From NCBI RefSeq assembly GCF_048128805.1, contig NC_136012.1, positions 15,235,725 through 15,299,724 of the forward strand: DNA of 64,000 nucleotides, read 5' to 3'. The DNA is from Centroberyx gerrardi. Its lineage: Eukaryota; Chordata; Actinopteri; Beryciformes; Berycidae. The position numbers were made by a program, and so were the translations under genes. Positions 33,065 to 46,220 of this stretch are shown in pieces (positions within the stretch are counted from its first letter, which is position 1; every line of letters begins with the position of its first letter). Below the pieces are notes generated by a model. The model ran no database searches. It saw only the letters and a list, made by a program, of their open reading frames with translations, and was not told where the DNA came from.

Positions 33065-34018
33065 GTGTGTGTGTATGTGTTAGCATTGTATTGTCACCAC
33101 TCCTCCATGTGCGTGCAGTCTTAGAAAAGGATTGATTAAAGAGAGAGTGTCTGTCTCAGAGCAGTTAATGAGGTTTAGTCCCATGAGCTGTGAGGTTTGT
33201 GTGTGTGTGTGAGTGCATGCACATGTGTGTTTGCGTGTGTGCATGTAGACCTAGCGGAAGACGTTGTTAATTGGCTAAGACTTACTTTCAGCACGGGGAT
33301 AGTCAAGGGCACGGTGCCTCCACATTTCTGTACCTCAGAGTGCCATTTGTAGAACATGACGATAGGTTCGCTTTCTATCTTAAACATTATTTTTGAGGGA
33401 ATGATGAGTCAGTAGCAGACTGACGGAAAGAAATATGGTTGTAATTTAGCTTTTAGGATTGGCATTATTACTGTGTTTTAGATAACACATCAAGATAATT
33501 GCCTTTTTGACTAAAGAATAAAGATTAAGATTAAAATTAACACCAACACACCGAAAACTGAATGAAAAAAAGGGACAGGCAGAGGCAGAGTTATTTTGCT
33601 GGAGCGTTTTACCTGAGTGAATCTGAGGATGTGAATGAAACTCATCCGTTTTTTCCCACTGGGGATGTAGAAGAAGAAGGAGAAGAAGAAGCAGAAGAAG
33701 AAGAAGAAGAAGAAGAGGACGTCAGAGAGAGAAACAGAAAAGGAGAGAAAAGAGGGAGACAGCATAAGAGAGAGAGATAGAGATAGATACACAGAGATAG
33801 AGAGAGAGAAAGCGAGTCAGAAAAAGAGAGAGAGATTTCACAAAGGCTGAGCTAGATGGATACAATCTCACCTGCTCTGGTCTCCACACAGACCTGTCCG
33901 TCTACATATATATACAGACCTGTATGTTCTTTTGCAGCGCAACACACAGCTCGTCTCAAACAGCAGGAAGCATCGGCGCTTTCATGTGGAGCACAGCCCA
34001 AAGTAGAGCAAGATCACA

Positions 34019-34060
<42 letters not shown>
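34019..34060 (+). repeat. (GT)n microsatellite
   Basis: About 42 bp of pure TG. Confidence 0.95.
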
Positions 34061-34067
<7 letters not shown>

Positions 34068-35212
34068 CGTGTGTGTGTATGCGTGTGTGAAACCCAGGCT
34101 TTTCCCCCCTTGGGACCTGCACAAACACGCTTCCCATCTTTCCTTTGAGTTTCACATTCAAAGGTTCCACTCGTTCAGCTGTCAATCATTCTCTCAGCCA
34201 ATCAAGGCCCCTCATTCTCAGTCTGTTTATAGATCAAGGGTGGTTTAAGCGTATGTATGTGATGTGACTGGAATTTTTACCATGACTAATACTAATACTG
34301 TAAATATTCATATTTTTCACACATCACCAGTGGTGTCAATCAAAATCAACACTGTCGTGCCACACCGTGTGCATAGGTCTATAACAATGTTTGTGACTCC
34401 AGGTCCTGGAAATCTGTTGTTGGTGCTAGAAGGATGCCAGAAAACAGAGAAAGAAATCTGGACCGAGAAAGAAGGATGAAAATTGGCTGAATGGAAGTAA
34501 GTAAGTTCAGGGATGTAGGGAGAAAGAGGGAGAAATTCTTTAAAAAGAGGCACAAATTGAGGTTATGAAAGGGAGTAGCTTTGTGTGTGCGTGTGTGTGG
34601 GGGGTGTTTGTGTGTGTGTGTGTGCGCGCGATGTGTGTTATCAAAAGAGATTCAGCACTGTATAGAAGCATTAACTGTTGTGTTAGGGGGCTATCGCAAC
34701 CCAGATATGTCATGCTTAATTTAGTGGCTAAGAGTACAAGAGAGTAGGGGAAAAAAAGCAAATTAATGTGAAATGTATATCTGTAAACAGGAGTACATCA
34801 CACAGCAACTGCACTCGTATTTAAACACATGCATAAAAAAAGCAGGGGGAAGAGAGATGGGGGGGGGAGAGAGACAGAGAGAGTGTGACAAACAGAAAGA
34901 GAGACAGAGACTGACGGAGGCAAACAGAAGGAGCATCAGGTGACAGCAGGCTTTATCAAACCTCACCTCTGATTGCCATCTATTACGATGGAACAATAGT
35001 TTCCTGTGGGCCATGCTAACGACCTGTGCGTGTCAGCAACAGGGGAAATTAACCCAGCCGTACCTCGTCTGCTTTGTGCCAAGAGGGAAAGGGACAAAAG
35101 GAGAGGAACAGAGCGGGAGAAGGGAGAATCAGTCACACACCTGTTATTTAGTGATAGACAGCTGCCATATGTCCATACCTGTGCTGTGGACACGGTGGCT
35201 GGGAGTGAGTCA

Positions 35213-35226
35213 CCAACAGAGGGCAG
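35213..35226 (+). promoter_or_regulatory. CTCF-like motif
   Basis: CCAACAGAGGGCAG matches 13 of 14 positions of CCASNAGRKGGCRS; a second AGAGGGC core follows immediately at 35228. Confidence 0.4.
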
Positions 35227-35861
35227 CAGAGGGCTTCAGAGCCGACACACACGTCCCTCAGCGGCCGGTCAAGAAGCCCAGCCTCGGACTCAGAGAGAAT
35301 TCACCCCGTCTGGATCGAGATATCACTTCACAAATATCCACTTACCTTGTGCCTCGGAGCAAAACACATCGCTCACCCTCACTTCATATTGGACATAAAA
35401 ATTATAGGCTTAGCAACTGCTGTGTTTGTGCATAAAGCAATGATCACTTAGCCTGAAAGTTGCCATGGTAGGTGATAGGTGTTGTTTGTTTTTGTCAACT
35501 TTCCCTATTTTCCCTCGCTGAAATAAGGTGGGAGTGAGGTTTGAACTGCGGGGCAGTGGTAATGGCGGAGTGTGTGTTCTACAGCACGTCTCTGTGAGAA
35601 ACTAGCTCGATCTATTCACACTACATGCAGAGCCGTGGCCTCCAGGCTTGAGTTCCTGCTTCGGTAATGACTCTGTTCCCCTGTGGAATGTAGAACATTG
35701 TCTTTCCTCAAATGAGGGAAGCACATGATCACACACAGACACACACACACACACACAAGCACGCGCATACAAGCACACACTTCAATATGCATGAAACACA
35801 GACGCAAACGCACAAGGATGCAAACTTACACACACATACATGCACACGGGCACGCACATGC

Positions 35862-35898
<37 letters not shown>

Positions 35899-36059
35899 CA
35901 CACACACGCACACTATCTCCAGTCTCAGGAACATTGATCGGGCCTCCCTCTCAGGTTTGCTTGGCTCTACCATGATCAATCAGTGAGTTTATGGACCACA
36001 ATGTGTGGCAGCTTGTATTGCTCTTTCTCCCTCTTCGTTACTGATCAGAGAAAATCCCA

Positions 36060-36560
36060 CTCTAAGCAAGCGCAATACACCTTCATACAATTTTAATGAC
36101 TCTTAAATTAACCATCATATTTTTGCTCCACTCCTTCAGCGACTAAATCGCTTAATATGCATCAACATTGGCCTCACTTGTGGGTTAGCCGTGGCATTTT
36201 TATAATTCCTTTGCAGGGGCATTGTGTTTATTTATGAGTGTGTAGGCTTTTTTGGCTGATAAATGGCACAATTAAACAGTGCTCAGGCACTCGAGCAGGC
36301 GTTTCAGGCTGCTGACAGATTTTTAGTGTCCTCTTCCTTGGCTAACGATGAAAGTAAATAATGTCTTAACGAGGTTGCTGGAGCAGTTGTTTGTGGATTC
36401 GTTTTACATTTTACATTTGCTTTGAGCAGCAGTGGTTGAACGCACCACAAAAGCAAGGTTCACAACCTAGATTTAACACTTTGAACATAATGTTGTGGCT
36501 TATTAACACATTCATTTACCATTATTGCCAAGATTAATCCTGAATATCGAAATCGTTTCG
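36060..36560. promoter_or_regulatory. candidate enhancer island
   Basis: 500 bp of unique DNA without simple repeats in an otherwise microsatellite-rich region, with TTAATATGCATC, ATTTTTATAATTCC, TTTATTTATGAG and other homeodomain/POU-like AT cores. Suggests a conserved non-coding element, unproven. Confidence 0.25.
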
Positions 36561-37360
36561 CTTTTCTTAATTTCTCAGAATTGACAGTGAGCAGGCTGAC
36601 TACATTATTCATCCCTGTCTATCTGACAAGCTCTCCATCTCTTTCTACATTTCCCTGTCTATTCCTGTCCATCCATCTGTTTTTTTTTTTCTTTTGCCCT
36701 CTATTTCTGTATCCATACAATAAGTGGGACAACGTGACATGAAGGCAGACTCGAATAAGACTGACTACTGTGGTGTTGAGCTGCAGGATGCAGGGTGCCA
36801 CGGAACCCGAATCTTCCTACTTCCTGTATGCATTATTCAGGGGCCCCTATTGGCTGCTGTGGGTTTAGTGATGAAAGCAGCCTGACGCAATACTCGGCAA
36901 CAGTGTTTTACAGTATTGTTTTACAAACTATTGTAAGGCTGGAGTAGAACAAGGGAGACTATTAGCCAGGCCCTGGGAGGAGGGTAGCTTTATGAGCCCT
37001 CTGAGGCAGGCTGGGGAGCGACTGGGACTCCTGTGCAGTTAAGCAGCGGGCTACGGCACTACAAGCTGCCCCTACATTTACAGAATGCCCTTGGACGGAG
37101 GATGTGTGTGGATGTGTGTGTGTGTGAGAGAGAGAAAGCGTGGGGCATGCACGCTCATGGGCTAATGAGTGCATGTGTTAATGCCCGTGTGTGTTTGTGT
37201 GTAGGTGTATGCGCATGCGAGTGTGCGCGGACGAGATGTTGTTGGGTTGAGTCAGTCTCCAGAGGGAAAGAGAAGGACAAATGCTCCTTAAAAATAGCCC
37301 CTGGGCAGCTGGTGTACACAGTCTATCAGCAGTCCGTCCCTGGGGCCAAGGAGGGAGGGG

Positions 37361-37364
<4 letters not shown>

Positions 37365-37436
<72 letters not shown>
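37365..37436 (+). repeat. (GA)n microsatellite
   Basis: About 72 bp of GA with a single C interruption. Confidence 0.95.
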
Positions 37437-37442
<6 letters not shown>

Positions 37443-38939
37443 AAAAGAGAGAGACAGAGGATGGATGTAAGAGAGAGAACTGGAGTGAGAGAAATGTGGA
37501 AAAATAGGGTAGAATATGGGTGGAATGGAAAGAGGGAAGGAGCAAGACAAATGTAAAGAAAAAAAAGATATATATATATAGATGAAAAAGAGAAAGAAAC
37601 CAAGAAATAGAGAAGATCGTGGAGAAAAAAAAAACGAGAGAACCAAAAGTCAAAGAGAAAAAGGAGAACAAACTGAGATAGTCAGCGAAAGAGAGGAGGC
37701 ATAAGATGGAGAGTGCTTCCCGGTCCCAGTGGTGAATGCTCTAGAGGTCACCGTGGAGGGATAGGGTTTTAGAGAGAGTGGCTTTGTCCCCAGACGTCTT
37801 CAGTTACTAATATACCAGTGTGTGCTTCACTAAATCGCTCCCAGTCGGCGAGAGCAGAGATCCTTGAGACCCACTGAGACCCTTTATGGAAATAACTCTA
37901 CCCCATTTGCTCTCAATAACTTGCTGTAACAGTGTGTGTACTGTATGTGTGTGTGTGTGTGTGTGAGCGTGTGAGCATTTGAACTGAAGGTGCTCATTGA
38001 GCATTTGCGCGCACAGTGTTAGCAAACACGCACATAATGGATTGATGGTTTTTACAACTGTTCAATCTACTGGGAGTCACAAACTCATCAAGCTATTAGC
38101 TATTTAAAGCACGGGAATGTGGCTGATTTAAGGCTCGACCGTGTGCTTTTTTACGATTTTTGGAATGATCTCGAACCCAGACGCAAGAAAATTCTCAAAA
38201 GGAATATCATATAGAATATAGTTTGCTCTGTGCCAGCGAGAGGGTTTGTGAGTTTATCTCAACTCTAAATGAGAAATAAAGAGCTCGAAGTCATTCTATG
38301 GTTGCCTGAAGGATCCCACACTCTCACAGTATCATCAACGCACCAATTAGAGCCACAGGCTGGGAGAGGATCAATGCGTTTCTGTGTGAGTGTATGGGAG
38401 TATGTGTGTGTGTGTGTGTATAGATGTGTTTCGTTAGCTTCTCCACTGAGCTAATTGAGCTGTTTTCCTCAACAGTTGTGAGCTCTTAGGCTGTGGACAG
38501 ATGCCCTTGGGCACAAGGTGTGTCTATCTGTTTGTGTGTGTCTGTGTGTTTGCCACTGTGAGCATGTGTTCCTCCCTGCCATGGTGATTGCGAGAGTTTG
38601 TCTGTGCATGCCAAAATGAAAGCTTGTGTCTGATGTGTGTGTGTGTGTGTGTGTGCATGGCATGCAGGCCGTTGGTCTGTCAGTGGCGTATTTAGCGGTC
38701 ACCAGGCGTCATTAGTACCCTGACTGTCACATCGGGCCGTCTTAGTTGAGCTCTTTATAAAGCTTTGTTTGGAATACTCCAGCCACATGTGCTCCACTGC
38801 GACTGATGAGCCTTGAGCGGGTGCTGATGGAGTGTGTGTATATGTGTGTGTGCCTGTGTGTGTGTGTGTGTGTAAGCGGGGTGGTGATGGAGCAAAGCCG
38901 TCCTGACAGAGACGTTACGCAGCAGCAGGATCCCATGCC

Positions 38940-38972
<33 letters not shown>

Positions 38973-39346
38973 CACCACCTAGCCAAGCAGCCTGGCCCTC
39001 AATGTCATCATTAGGGTCAGATTTAACTTGAGAAAAGAGGATATACTTTGTTTATTCCAGGGAAAGGGCAGTTCACCATTCCTGTGCTGCAGGAGACACA
39101 CGAGAGAGAGACCGCTACACAGCCTACGCTGCAGCCATGATAGCGGGGTGTTTTGGAATTACAGCACCCGTACATATGTTTTGATCTCTGAAAATAATGT
39201 GTAATAGATGTAAACGCCCATGGAATCAACAAGTCATCAATGTTGTTTTCAGGAAAACTTCCCCTCAGGTTCTGCTGGTGCTAGTCGTCTCTCCTCACCA
39301 CGGCAGCTGCCTGTGATGGTTATCTCTCATTCATTTTCAAACACAC

Positions 39347-39383
<37 letters not shown>

Positions 39384-39503
39384 CGAACACGCTCACACCC
39401 ACGCTCGTATGCACACCCGCTCTTGCACACATGCACTTTCACATTTGCACACTTGCACGCATGCACGCACTGGTACAAACGCGAGCGCTCAGACGTAGCG
39501 ATT

Positions 39504-39508
<5 letters not shown>

Positions 39509-39547
<39 letters not shown>
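39509..39547 (+). repeat. (TC)n microsatellite
   Basis: Uninterrupted CT run of about 39 bp, just after a diverged (CA)n cluster at 39344-39478. Confidence 0.9.
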
Positions 39548-39550
<3 letters not shown>

Positions 39551-39912
39551 TGAGAAAACACAACTTCCAGCGTAACTTCCAGCCGAAGCGCGCTACTCTC
39601 AGTCATTCAGTGGGAGTAGTTACTTTGAGCTACTCAGGAATACAGTCTAACTTTCTAGTACAAGACTAGTCATTGAGTTTCTCTCCGGGGACCCCCTCTA
39701 TATAACTTATACTCACTTTACAGGACTTCCATATCAGTGGAAGGCATCTCTCTGAGAGGCACTCAGGTAGGAGTTGGGATAAAGCTATTTGATGTTTTGT
39801 AGCGAACGTATCCGAGGTAATGGATACTGTGTGAAAGGCTAGGGCTGTGTGAGTGAAGTGACAAAGTTAGTTTGGGCCTTACAGATCTTTAAATCCCTCT
39901 GGATCACTCAAA

Positions 39913-39926
39913 CTGCCCCCTTCTGC
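39913..39926 (-). promoter_or_regulatory. CTCF-like motif, minus orientation
   Basis: Minus-strand GCAGAAGGGGGCAG matches 13 of 14 positions of CCASNAGRKGGCRS. It faces the plus-oriented motifs at 30016 and 35213. Confidence 0.4.
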
Positions 39927-40365
39927 ACTCACCGCTCCACTGATTGTGTGTGTTTGTGCGTATGTGTGCGCGCTCACATTTCTGGTCCGTGTGTGTGTCT
40001 AGGTGTGTGTGTGTGTGTGTGTCAGATGATTGGTACCTGGGCTAACAGAGAGGAGTCCCTCAGGTCCTTCTGTGGAGGTTCTCAGGTCTGGTCAGTTAAC
40101 CTCCATCTCTCTCTTTGATCGCTGCGGCTCAGACGACCCTCAGGGAAAACACAAGACACTCAGACCTCAGTCAGACCTCTTTTAGCAGGCACACACACAC
40201 ACACGCACACACACACATGCGCACACACACGCGCACACACACTCACAGACACACACACATCCACAGCAGACGGATGGATGGACGGACACATATACACTCA
40301 GCACTAGGCGAACATGCACACACGCACAGGCACATACGCCGATGCAAAGACACACAAACTCCCAT

Positions 40366-40402
<37 letters not shown>

Positions 40403-40522
40403 CTTTGCCACACAGCCAGACCAAGGGGTAATGCTATACAGCCAGTGTCAGTGAGAGCAGGGTACTTAAGGTGCTATTACACTCCCATTACCTCTACTCT
40501 CATGTGCAATCAGGGAGAGGTG

Positions 40523-40610
40523 ATGGCCTGTGCTCTGGCAACACACACCCTGTTTCTCCTTCTGACAGCGCTGTGGACAGAAGCCTCAGGCACCAGGCTC
40601 CAGGCCCGAG
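40523..40610 (+). CDS. possible orphan first exon encoding a signal peptide
   Basis: The ATG at 40523 has G at -3 and G at +4. It opens a 29-codon frame, MACALATHTLFLLLTALW continuing TEASG and TRLQAR, with the n-region, hydrophobic core and small residues of a cleavable signal peptide. A GTAGGG donor follows one base later. I do not recognise the protein and found no convincing downstream exon. The frame runs only a few codons past the donor. It could be the first exon of a small secreted protein or chance. Confidence 0.25.
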
Positions 40611-40889
40611 GTAGGGAAAGGGAGAAGATTTAATCTGAAGGGTGTGTGTCGTATCTAGTCGGCATAAGGGGGAAGGAATGCCTCGTGTAGCGGGGGGCTA
40701 AGAGGGATAAAGCTCATCCCTCTATTTGCCGATGATGATGATATGCAGAGTTTCATCTGTCGGTGAATCTCTTTTAATGATGGGTATAAAAAGAAAACAT
40801 CTTTTCTCCCCGCCCCCATTTTCTCTCCCTCTGTTTTTTCGTGCCCTCTCCTCCTTCTCTCTCCCTCCCTCTTCGCTCTCTCTCTCTTT

Positions 40890-40890
<1 letters not shown>

Positions 40891-40933
<43 letters not shown>
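40891..40933 (+). repeat. (CT)n microsatellite
   Basis: Pure CT run; a second, interrupted one follows at 41019-41055. Confidence 0.9.
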
Positions 40934-40936
<3 letters not shown>

Positions 40937-41016
40937 TGGCCCTAGATAGTTCTGCTCTTCCCCCAGCCCCTCTGGGACCCCTTCTCTGTGTCGTTAATCA
41001 GAGCTCCTCAGCTCAG

Positions 41017-41056
<40 letters not shown>

Positions 41057-43430
41057 TTTTTAAACCTACACACACACCCTTGCTTGCACACACACACATA
41101 CAGAGTCTTCTTGTCTCTCTCTCTCCACCTCCCCATGCATCCTCAGCTCCATCCATCATAAAACAGCAGTGGGAAAGTGGGGTTGTGTGTAAGTGTAAGT
41201 GTGTGATTGTGTGTGTGTCAGGTTCTGTATATGTGTGTGTGAGTGTTGGTTCATGTATGTGTGCGCTGTGCACACATCTCAGTGTCTCCTCAGCAGAAAT
41301 GAATTGAGACACTACAAGAAGAAAGCAATTAGGCCAGGGCTTTGCCCTATCATTCACTGGCTAATGTATCGGAGGCAGAGTGAATATTATTAACGGATGG
41401 GGAGGGTGAGGCTCTGTGGGTTTTACAGCCAGACGGTAGGACAAGAAAAGACTAATGATTGCGATGAAGTAACCCTGAGTCGAAGGGTTTTAATCACTTG
41501 TAGGCCTTGTGGCTACGCAGTTAACACGCTCTTTATGATAACTGCATTGCTTCCAGCGCTCAGTCTCTGTCATCTCCTGAACAGTAGTAGAAAGAATCAA
41601 ATGAAGCATTATCAAACATGGTCAAGGATGGTTGAGTGCAAGGCGGCATAATTACTCGCACATCTAGATGTGGCGTGAGCGAGGGCTACGGGGTTGACAG
41701 AGCAAGAGATTAGGGGAGAAAAGAAAGCATGAGTAAGAAGAATGGAAAGTTTCATGAACAGAGGACAAAGAGACAAAATATGCAGGATAGGAATAGAGGG
41801 CAGAGCCAAAAGTGCAAGGGAGAGAGGGGTGACTGAGGTGGAGCGTTGATGGACAGAGCCGAGAAGGAGCAGACAGAGGAGAGAGGAGGTGAGGGAGCAG
41901 CGTTGGGTCAGCGATGCGTGGAGACAAACCATTTGCACCTCAGCAGCAACAGAGCAGAATGCTACAATTCTAATGGACTTCTCTGTGTTCGTGCGAGTGT
42001 GTGTGTGTGTGTGTGTGTGTGTGACATGGGTCAGGAGAAACTGGGTCCAGATCTAGGATAGGTCATACTGTAATGGTGCCTTTTTAACAGCGTTTTTGTT
42101 TCACATCTCTAGAGCGATCTTAAATGTCATGCATTTTAAAAAGTCAGGTCTCACTGGGTCGCGCTGACATTGATGTGTGTGCTTTCCTCAAACAGGAACT
42201 TTCCTCTTTGTGATTTGAACTAACATTTCGTGGTCTCTGGTTACATTTGTTGACATCACTCAGCTCTTAACAGCAAATGTGATATGATAACTCAATCAGG
42301 CAAGACGCTAAATATTGAGATAAGTCCATAGTGACCCTGAAGAAAAATATGAGGCCAATCTGTTCCAGCCTGTTTCTGTGTTACAGTCACAATTACTGGA
42401 GATTACAGCCAAATCACTTCCACATGGGCTCAATGAAAACTTTACAATCTCTCCCACAATACACGATGAGGTGACTTTGTTTGGACTTACACCAACTGAA
42501 GGAGGGAGGAGAGGAGAGAGCCTTAGAGCAATGGAGACTGTGAGGGGGAGGGATGGGGGTGAGGTAGGGGGTTGAGGGATAGGTTGAGGATTTTTTAAAG
42601 AGCTTATTTTTGAACCATCATGCAACCATCATTTTCTCTCCCAAGAATTTCTGTTCCAAAATCTGTCAAAGTGGAAACAAATGTTGTGGGCGAGACCGCA
42701 CGAGAATAAAAAACATTCTTGTTGTTTCACAATCCACCACCAAAAAAGAGCTGGCTCAGAGGAAGAATAAAAGAATGAGCAAGCAAAGACAAAAATCAAA
42801 ATCAGCTTCAACATCACAGGCGGCATTGGAATGCTCCAGCAACAGATCCTTCAAAAATATATTTGTTTTTAAAAAAAACAAACAGGAACAATAAGTCAGT
42901 GAAAGGAAGGGAGAGATTGTTGCACTAAGTAAACTCATTTCTGGTTTTTCCCCCTTTTCCGCTATAAAGCAAACTTGTTGAAATGTCCTCTTTGTCCACA
43001 GCAGCTCCTTGGTAAAACAATCCAGGGTAAAGTCAGAGCGTGTGGTCGTTAACTCAGGCTGGCATACCTGTCCTGCTTTTATAGGTGGCAAAAGCTACTA
43101 ATCCTTCAGTCCAATATTTACCTAGTCCAAGTTATGCTTTCCTGGACCCTAGCTATGCATCGCTCCTGCTCCCCGGTTATATATTCTTGGCCCTTGATGT
43201 ATTCCTGGCTCAGGAAACAACTTTTAGTGCCCCACAAGGGCTGAGTGAGAATTGACAGTGTGTGCCAGAGTTAGAGCGAGAGGTAGGGGGCCTGTTTAAG
43301 TTCCACTGTGTTTGTAAGGTCACTCAGAGTACATCTGTATGGAGTGGGAACTCACTCGCTTTCACTGTCACAACCACTCACAACAGCCATCTGTAATGCT
43401 GTTATGTGGAGCACTGTGTCCCTTTGTCCC

Positions 43431-43431
<1 letters not shown>

Positions 43432-43479
<48 letters not shown>
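43432..43479 (+). repeat. (CA)n microsatellite
   Basis: About 48 bp of pure AC. Confidence 0.95.
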
Positions 43480-43480
<1 letters not shown>

Positions 43481-43916
43481 GCGTGCACATGCTCACAAAC
43501 GCGCACAAACACATACATGCACATTAGTGCAGCACACACACACTCACACTCACATAGAGTCACCGTTCACACGACAACAAATGAACCAGTGCAAACACAC
43601 ATTAACATAATGTTAGGCTCTAATTGCAAGAGCATGTGTTTCTAATGAAAAAGTTGTTTTAGGGTTTTACTCCGCTCAGCTGTCAAACAATTCGGTCGTG
43701 TTTTGAAATATAATTGTGGGGACCATAGCGTTTCGAAACCAAACCAAAACACTGCAGCGATCCTGGTTTCTAATGTTTCTAATTTGTTAAAATATGCTGA
43801 GTGAATGACAAAAGTAGAACTCTGACTTGCCAAGAAAAACATATCAGAGGCAGGGCCATGTGGAAATACAGAGTCTCTTTTAGAAACATGATCAATGTAA
43901 CCTTTGTTACAGGAAG

Positions 43917-43923
<7 letters not shown>

Positions 43924-43966
<43 letters not shown>
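43924..43966 (+). repeat. (GA)n microsatellite
   Basis: About 43 bp of GA. Confidence 0.93.
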
Positions 43967-43970
<4 letters not shown>

Positions 43971-46009
43971 AAGGGGACAACATACAGTAGGTTCAAGTTT
44001 GCATACACATTTGTTTATCATTGTATCCACTGCGCATATTAAAAGCAAGCTTAGGAAATCAGGGAGCCAGTTTTTCTGTTTATGTTTATCTAAAATGATA
44101 CTGATGTCCATGCATTACTGTGGCGAGTGGAGAGTTAGGCCTATCCATGTGCTGGAGTGGAAGGAATATCCCAGAAAGTAATTTTCACAAGCTGTCAAAG
44201 TTGTATAATGCTGAGAGGAAGACAGAGAAGGATTTAATCATTTCCAGATGGGAACTCTATATCTTTTACTCTTCCTTCTCATTTATGCTCTTTCTCTCGC
44301 AGGCTGGACTTGCTGGAAGAGGAGGATGTGTACCCCCCCTCACTTCTTACCCAAAACTAACATACGGCCTGGAAGTGGGCTGAGGGAGGGCATTACTCTA
44401 GTGTGTGTGTGTGTGTGTGTGTGTGTGCTGGAGAGAGGGACCGAGGGCGAGTGAGTGAGTGAGAAAGAGAGAGGGAACGGAATTCATATGGTTGCAGAGC
44501 ATCTCTTTTTTTTTTTTTCTTTTTTCTCCCTACTCACTGCTCTCTGCTTCTCTCTCTCTCTGCCTCTCCTTCCCTCTCTCCATATCTGTTTCTCAGAAGA
44601 ATAACATACAAACCCTCTGTGAAAGGATTCATGGTTTATTAAACCAGAGGTCCTTTTCCTGTTTCAACACTGAGAAGAAAAAATAAATACCACGGTTTGT
44701 TTTCTCTCCCTCTAGCTCAGTGCTCTATCTCTCTATCTATCTATTTTCATACAGTTTTCTCCGCTATGTCCAATTCCTTTTCTGTCATCCTGCTCCCTTC
44801 CCTCATTCTTTCAACCTTGTATTTACAATATTTTTTTGGTGCTGAACTTTCCATATTTCAACGTTGTTCTCAGGCTTCTTGTTTCACGTCTCTGTGCCTG
44901 TTCTTTCTTGTCTCTCAGACACCAATCAGCCCCAGGCCGCCAGGCCCAGAAGCGGTGTGTGTGACCACTGAATGGGTCCCCCTAGTTTACACCCTGTGTC
45001 TGCTCGGTCAGTGTGTGTATGTGTGTGTGTGTGTGTCAGAGGAGGGCAGGCTAGGATAACTCAGGGTAATGTATTGTCCTGGGCGTGCACCCTGACAGTT
45101 CCCCCTGCCGGTGCCTGGCCATTCATTACTGCTAATTTGACATGTTTACGGACCCCCCTCCTAACATTACATACTTAAGGCAATCGACTGGCCTTAAATG
45201 GAAACACCTACAGCCGCGCGGCGCGTCAATACTGAGATGAGGATGTTTGTGTGTGTGTGAGCGTGTCTTTTTGTGTGCGTGTGTGTGTGCGCGGACGTAC
45301 CTGTAAAGCAGTGCATCAATACTGAGTTTAGCGGTTAATCTGGAGGAGCAGGTGAGTTATGTCTGCGGGGATGGTTTCTAACATTATCTAAGTAAGTGTG
45401 TGTAATGCGGCTAAGAGGCGAGAGAGGAGAACAAGAGGGACAAACAGGATGACTCGGAGAAGAGGGGGAGCAGAGATTAGACCTTTTAAGAGCCAAGATC
45501 TGTTTTTGAATTCAATCCCGGTCGCTCTAATTTCCCCCCTCTGTTTGTGTTTTTACATATTCAGCACTTAAATACAGTGTTGTGTCATTAAATGGCCAAT
45601 CTTGCGTTGTCTCTCACTGATACACAACATTAATCACCAATTAGCTTGTCCTGCGACTAGCCACCTCTCTCATTAGAATATGATAGAATATAATGGTACT
45701 TAATGATGCTTAGGAAACACAATTAAATGACTGAGCTGTAGAACATGTGGAAGAACCACGGTGCATCAATCAAAGCTGACCCTGTCAATCCAATGCTCAT
45801 CAGGAGTGTGTGCATGGTTAGAGAGAGAGGGAGCGAGTGTGTAGAGAGAGGGCGTGTGTGTGTAAAGAGAGAGGGTGTGTGTCTGCCAAAACCACTGGCC
45901 TCTATCATGACCTCATTAGGGAGAAATGAAGGGTGGACGTGTCCCCATCACAAGATACCATTGGTGCTTCAAACTGTGAATGACATTAATATCTGACTGT
46001 CTTTCCCTC

Positions 46010-46220
46010 AGTCTGAATGTCAGTTGGTCTATTTGGCTGCGCTGGAACGGGGCGCACAGATGGAAAAAAAGGCCATCTCTCTGAGGTATCTGCTTCCAGC
46101 GCCAATTAGCATCTGAATAAATGGAATAAATAATCTATATTATTTATGGATTTGCTTTTATCATTAATCAACATAACAAAAAGCTTGTCTAATGCGCTCG
46201 CTGCAGTCGCCGCTGTACCG
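46010..46220. promoter_or_regulatory. candidate enhancer island
   Basis: AT-rich unique block with GCCAATTAGCATC, AATAAATAATC and CATTAATCAAC homeodomain-like cores between microsatellite-rich stretches. Conservation is not testable here. Confidence 0.2.

Larger units (their letters stand above)
33001..41000. other. intergenic region between clint1 and ebf1, part 2
   Basis: No convincing gene except the possible secretory ORF at 40523. Dense simple repeats: (TC)n 33027-33060, GAA-rich 33667-33717, (GT)n 34019-34060, (CA)n near 35740 and 35868-35895, (GA)n 37365-37436, (CA)n 39344-39380, (TC)n 39509-39547 and 40891-40933. CTCF-like motifs at 35213 and 39913; a low-repeat island at 36060-36560. 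Confidence 0.6.

Noticed and set aside
37288-37671. Long SLSLSL or RERERE frames (also at 4705-4944, 55303-55803, 41013-41307)
   Set aside because: Translations of (GA)n/(CT)n microsatellites, which have no stops in these frames.
40115-40424. HTHTHT/VCVCVC frames (also near 35712, 39220, 43308, 61679)
   Set aside because: Translations of (CA)n/(GT)n microsatellites.
44300-44370. Acceptor-like TCTCGCAG followed by a short acidic frame (LDLLEEEDVYPPSLL)
   Set aside because: The frame ends after 18 codons and does not match the phase of the 40610 donor in a way that gives a recognisable protein.
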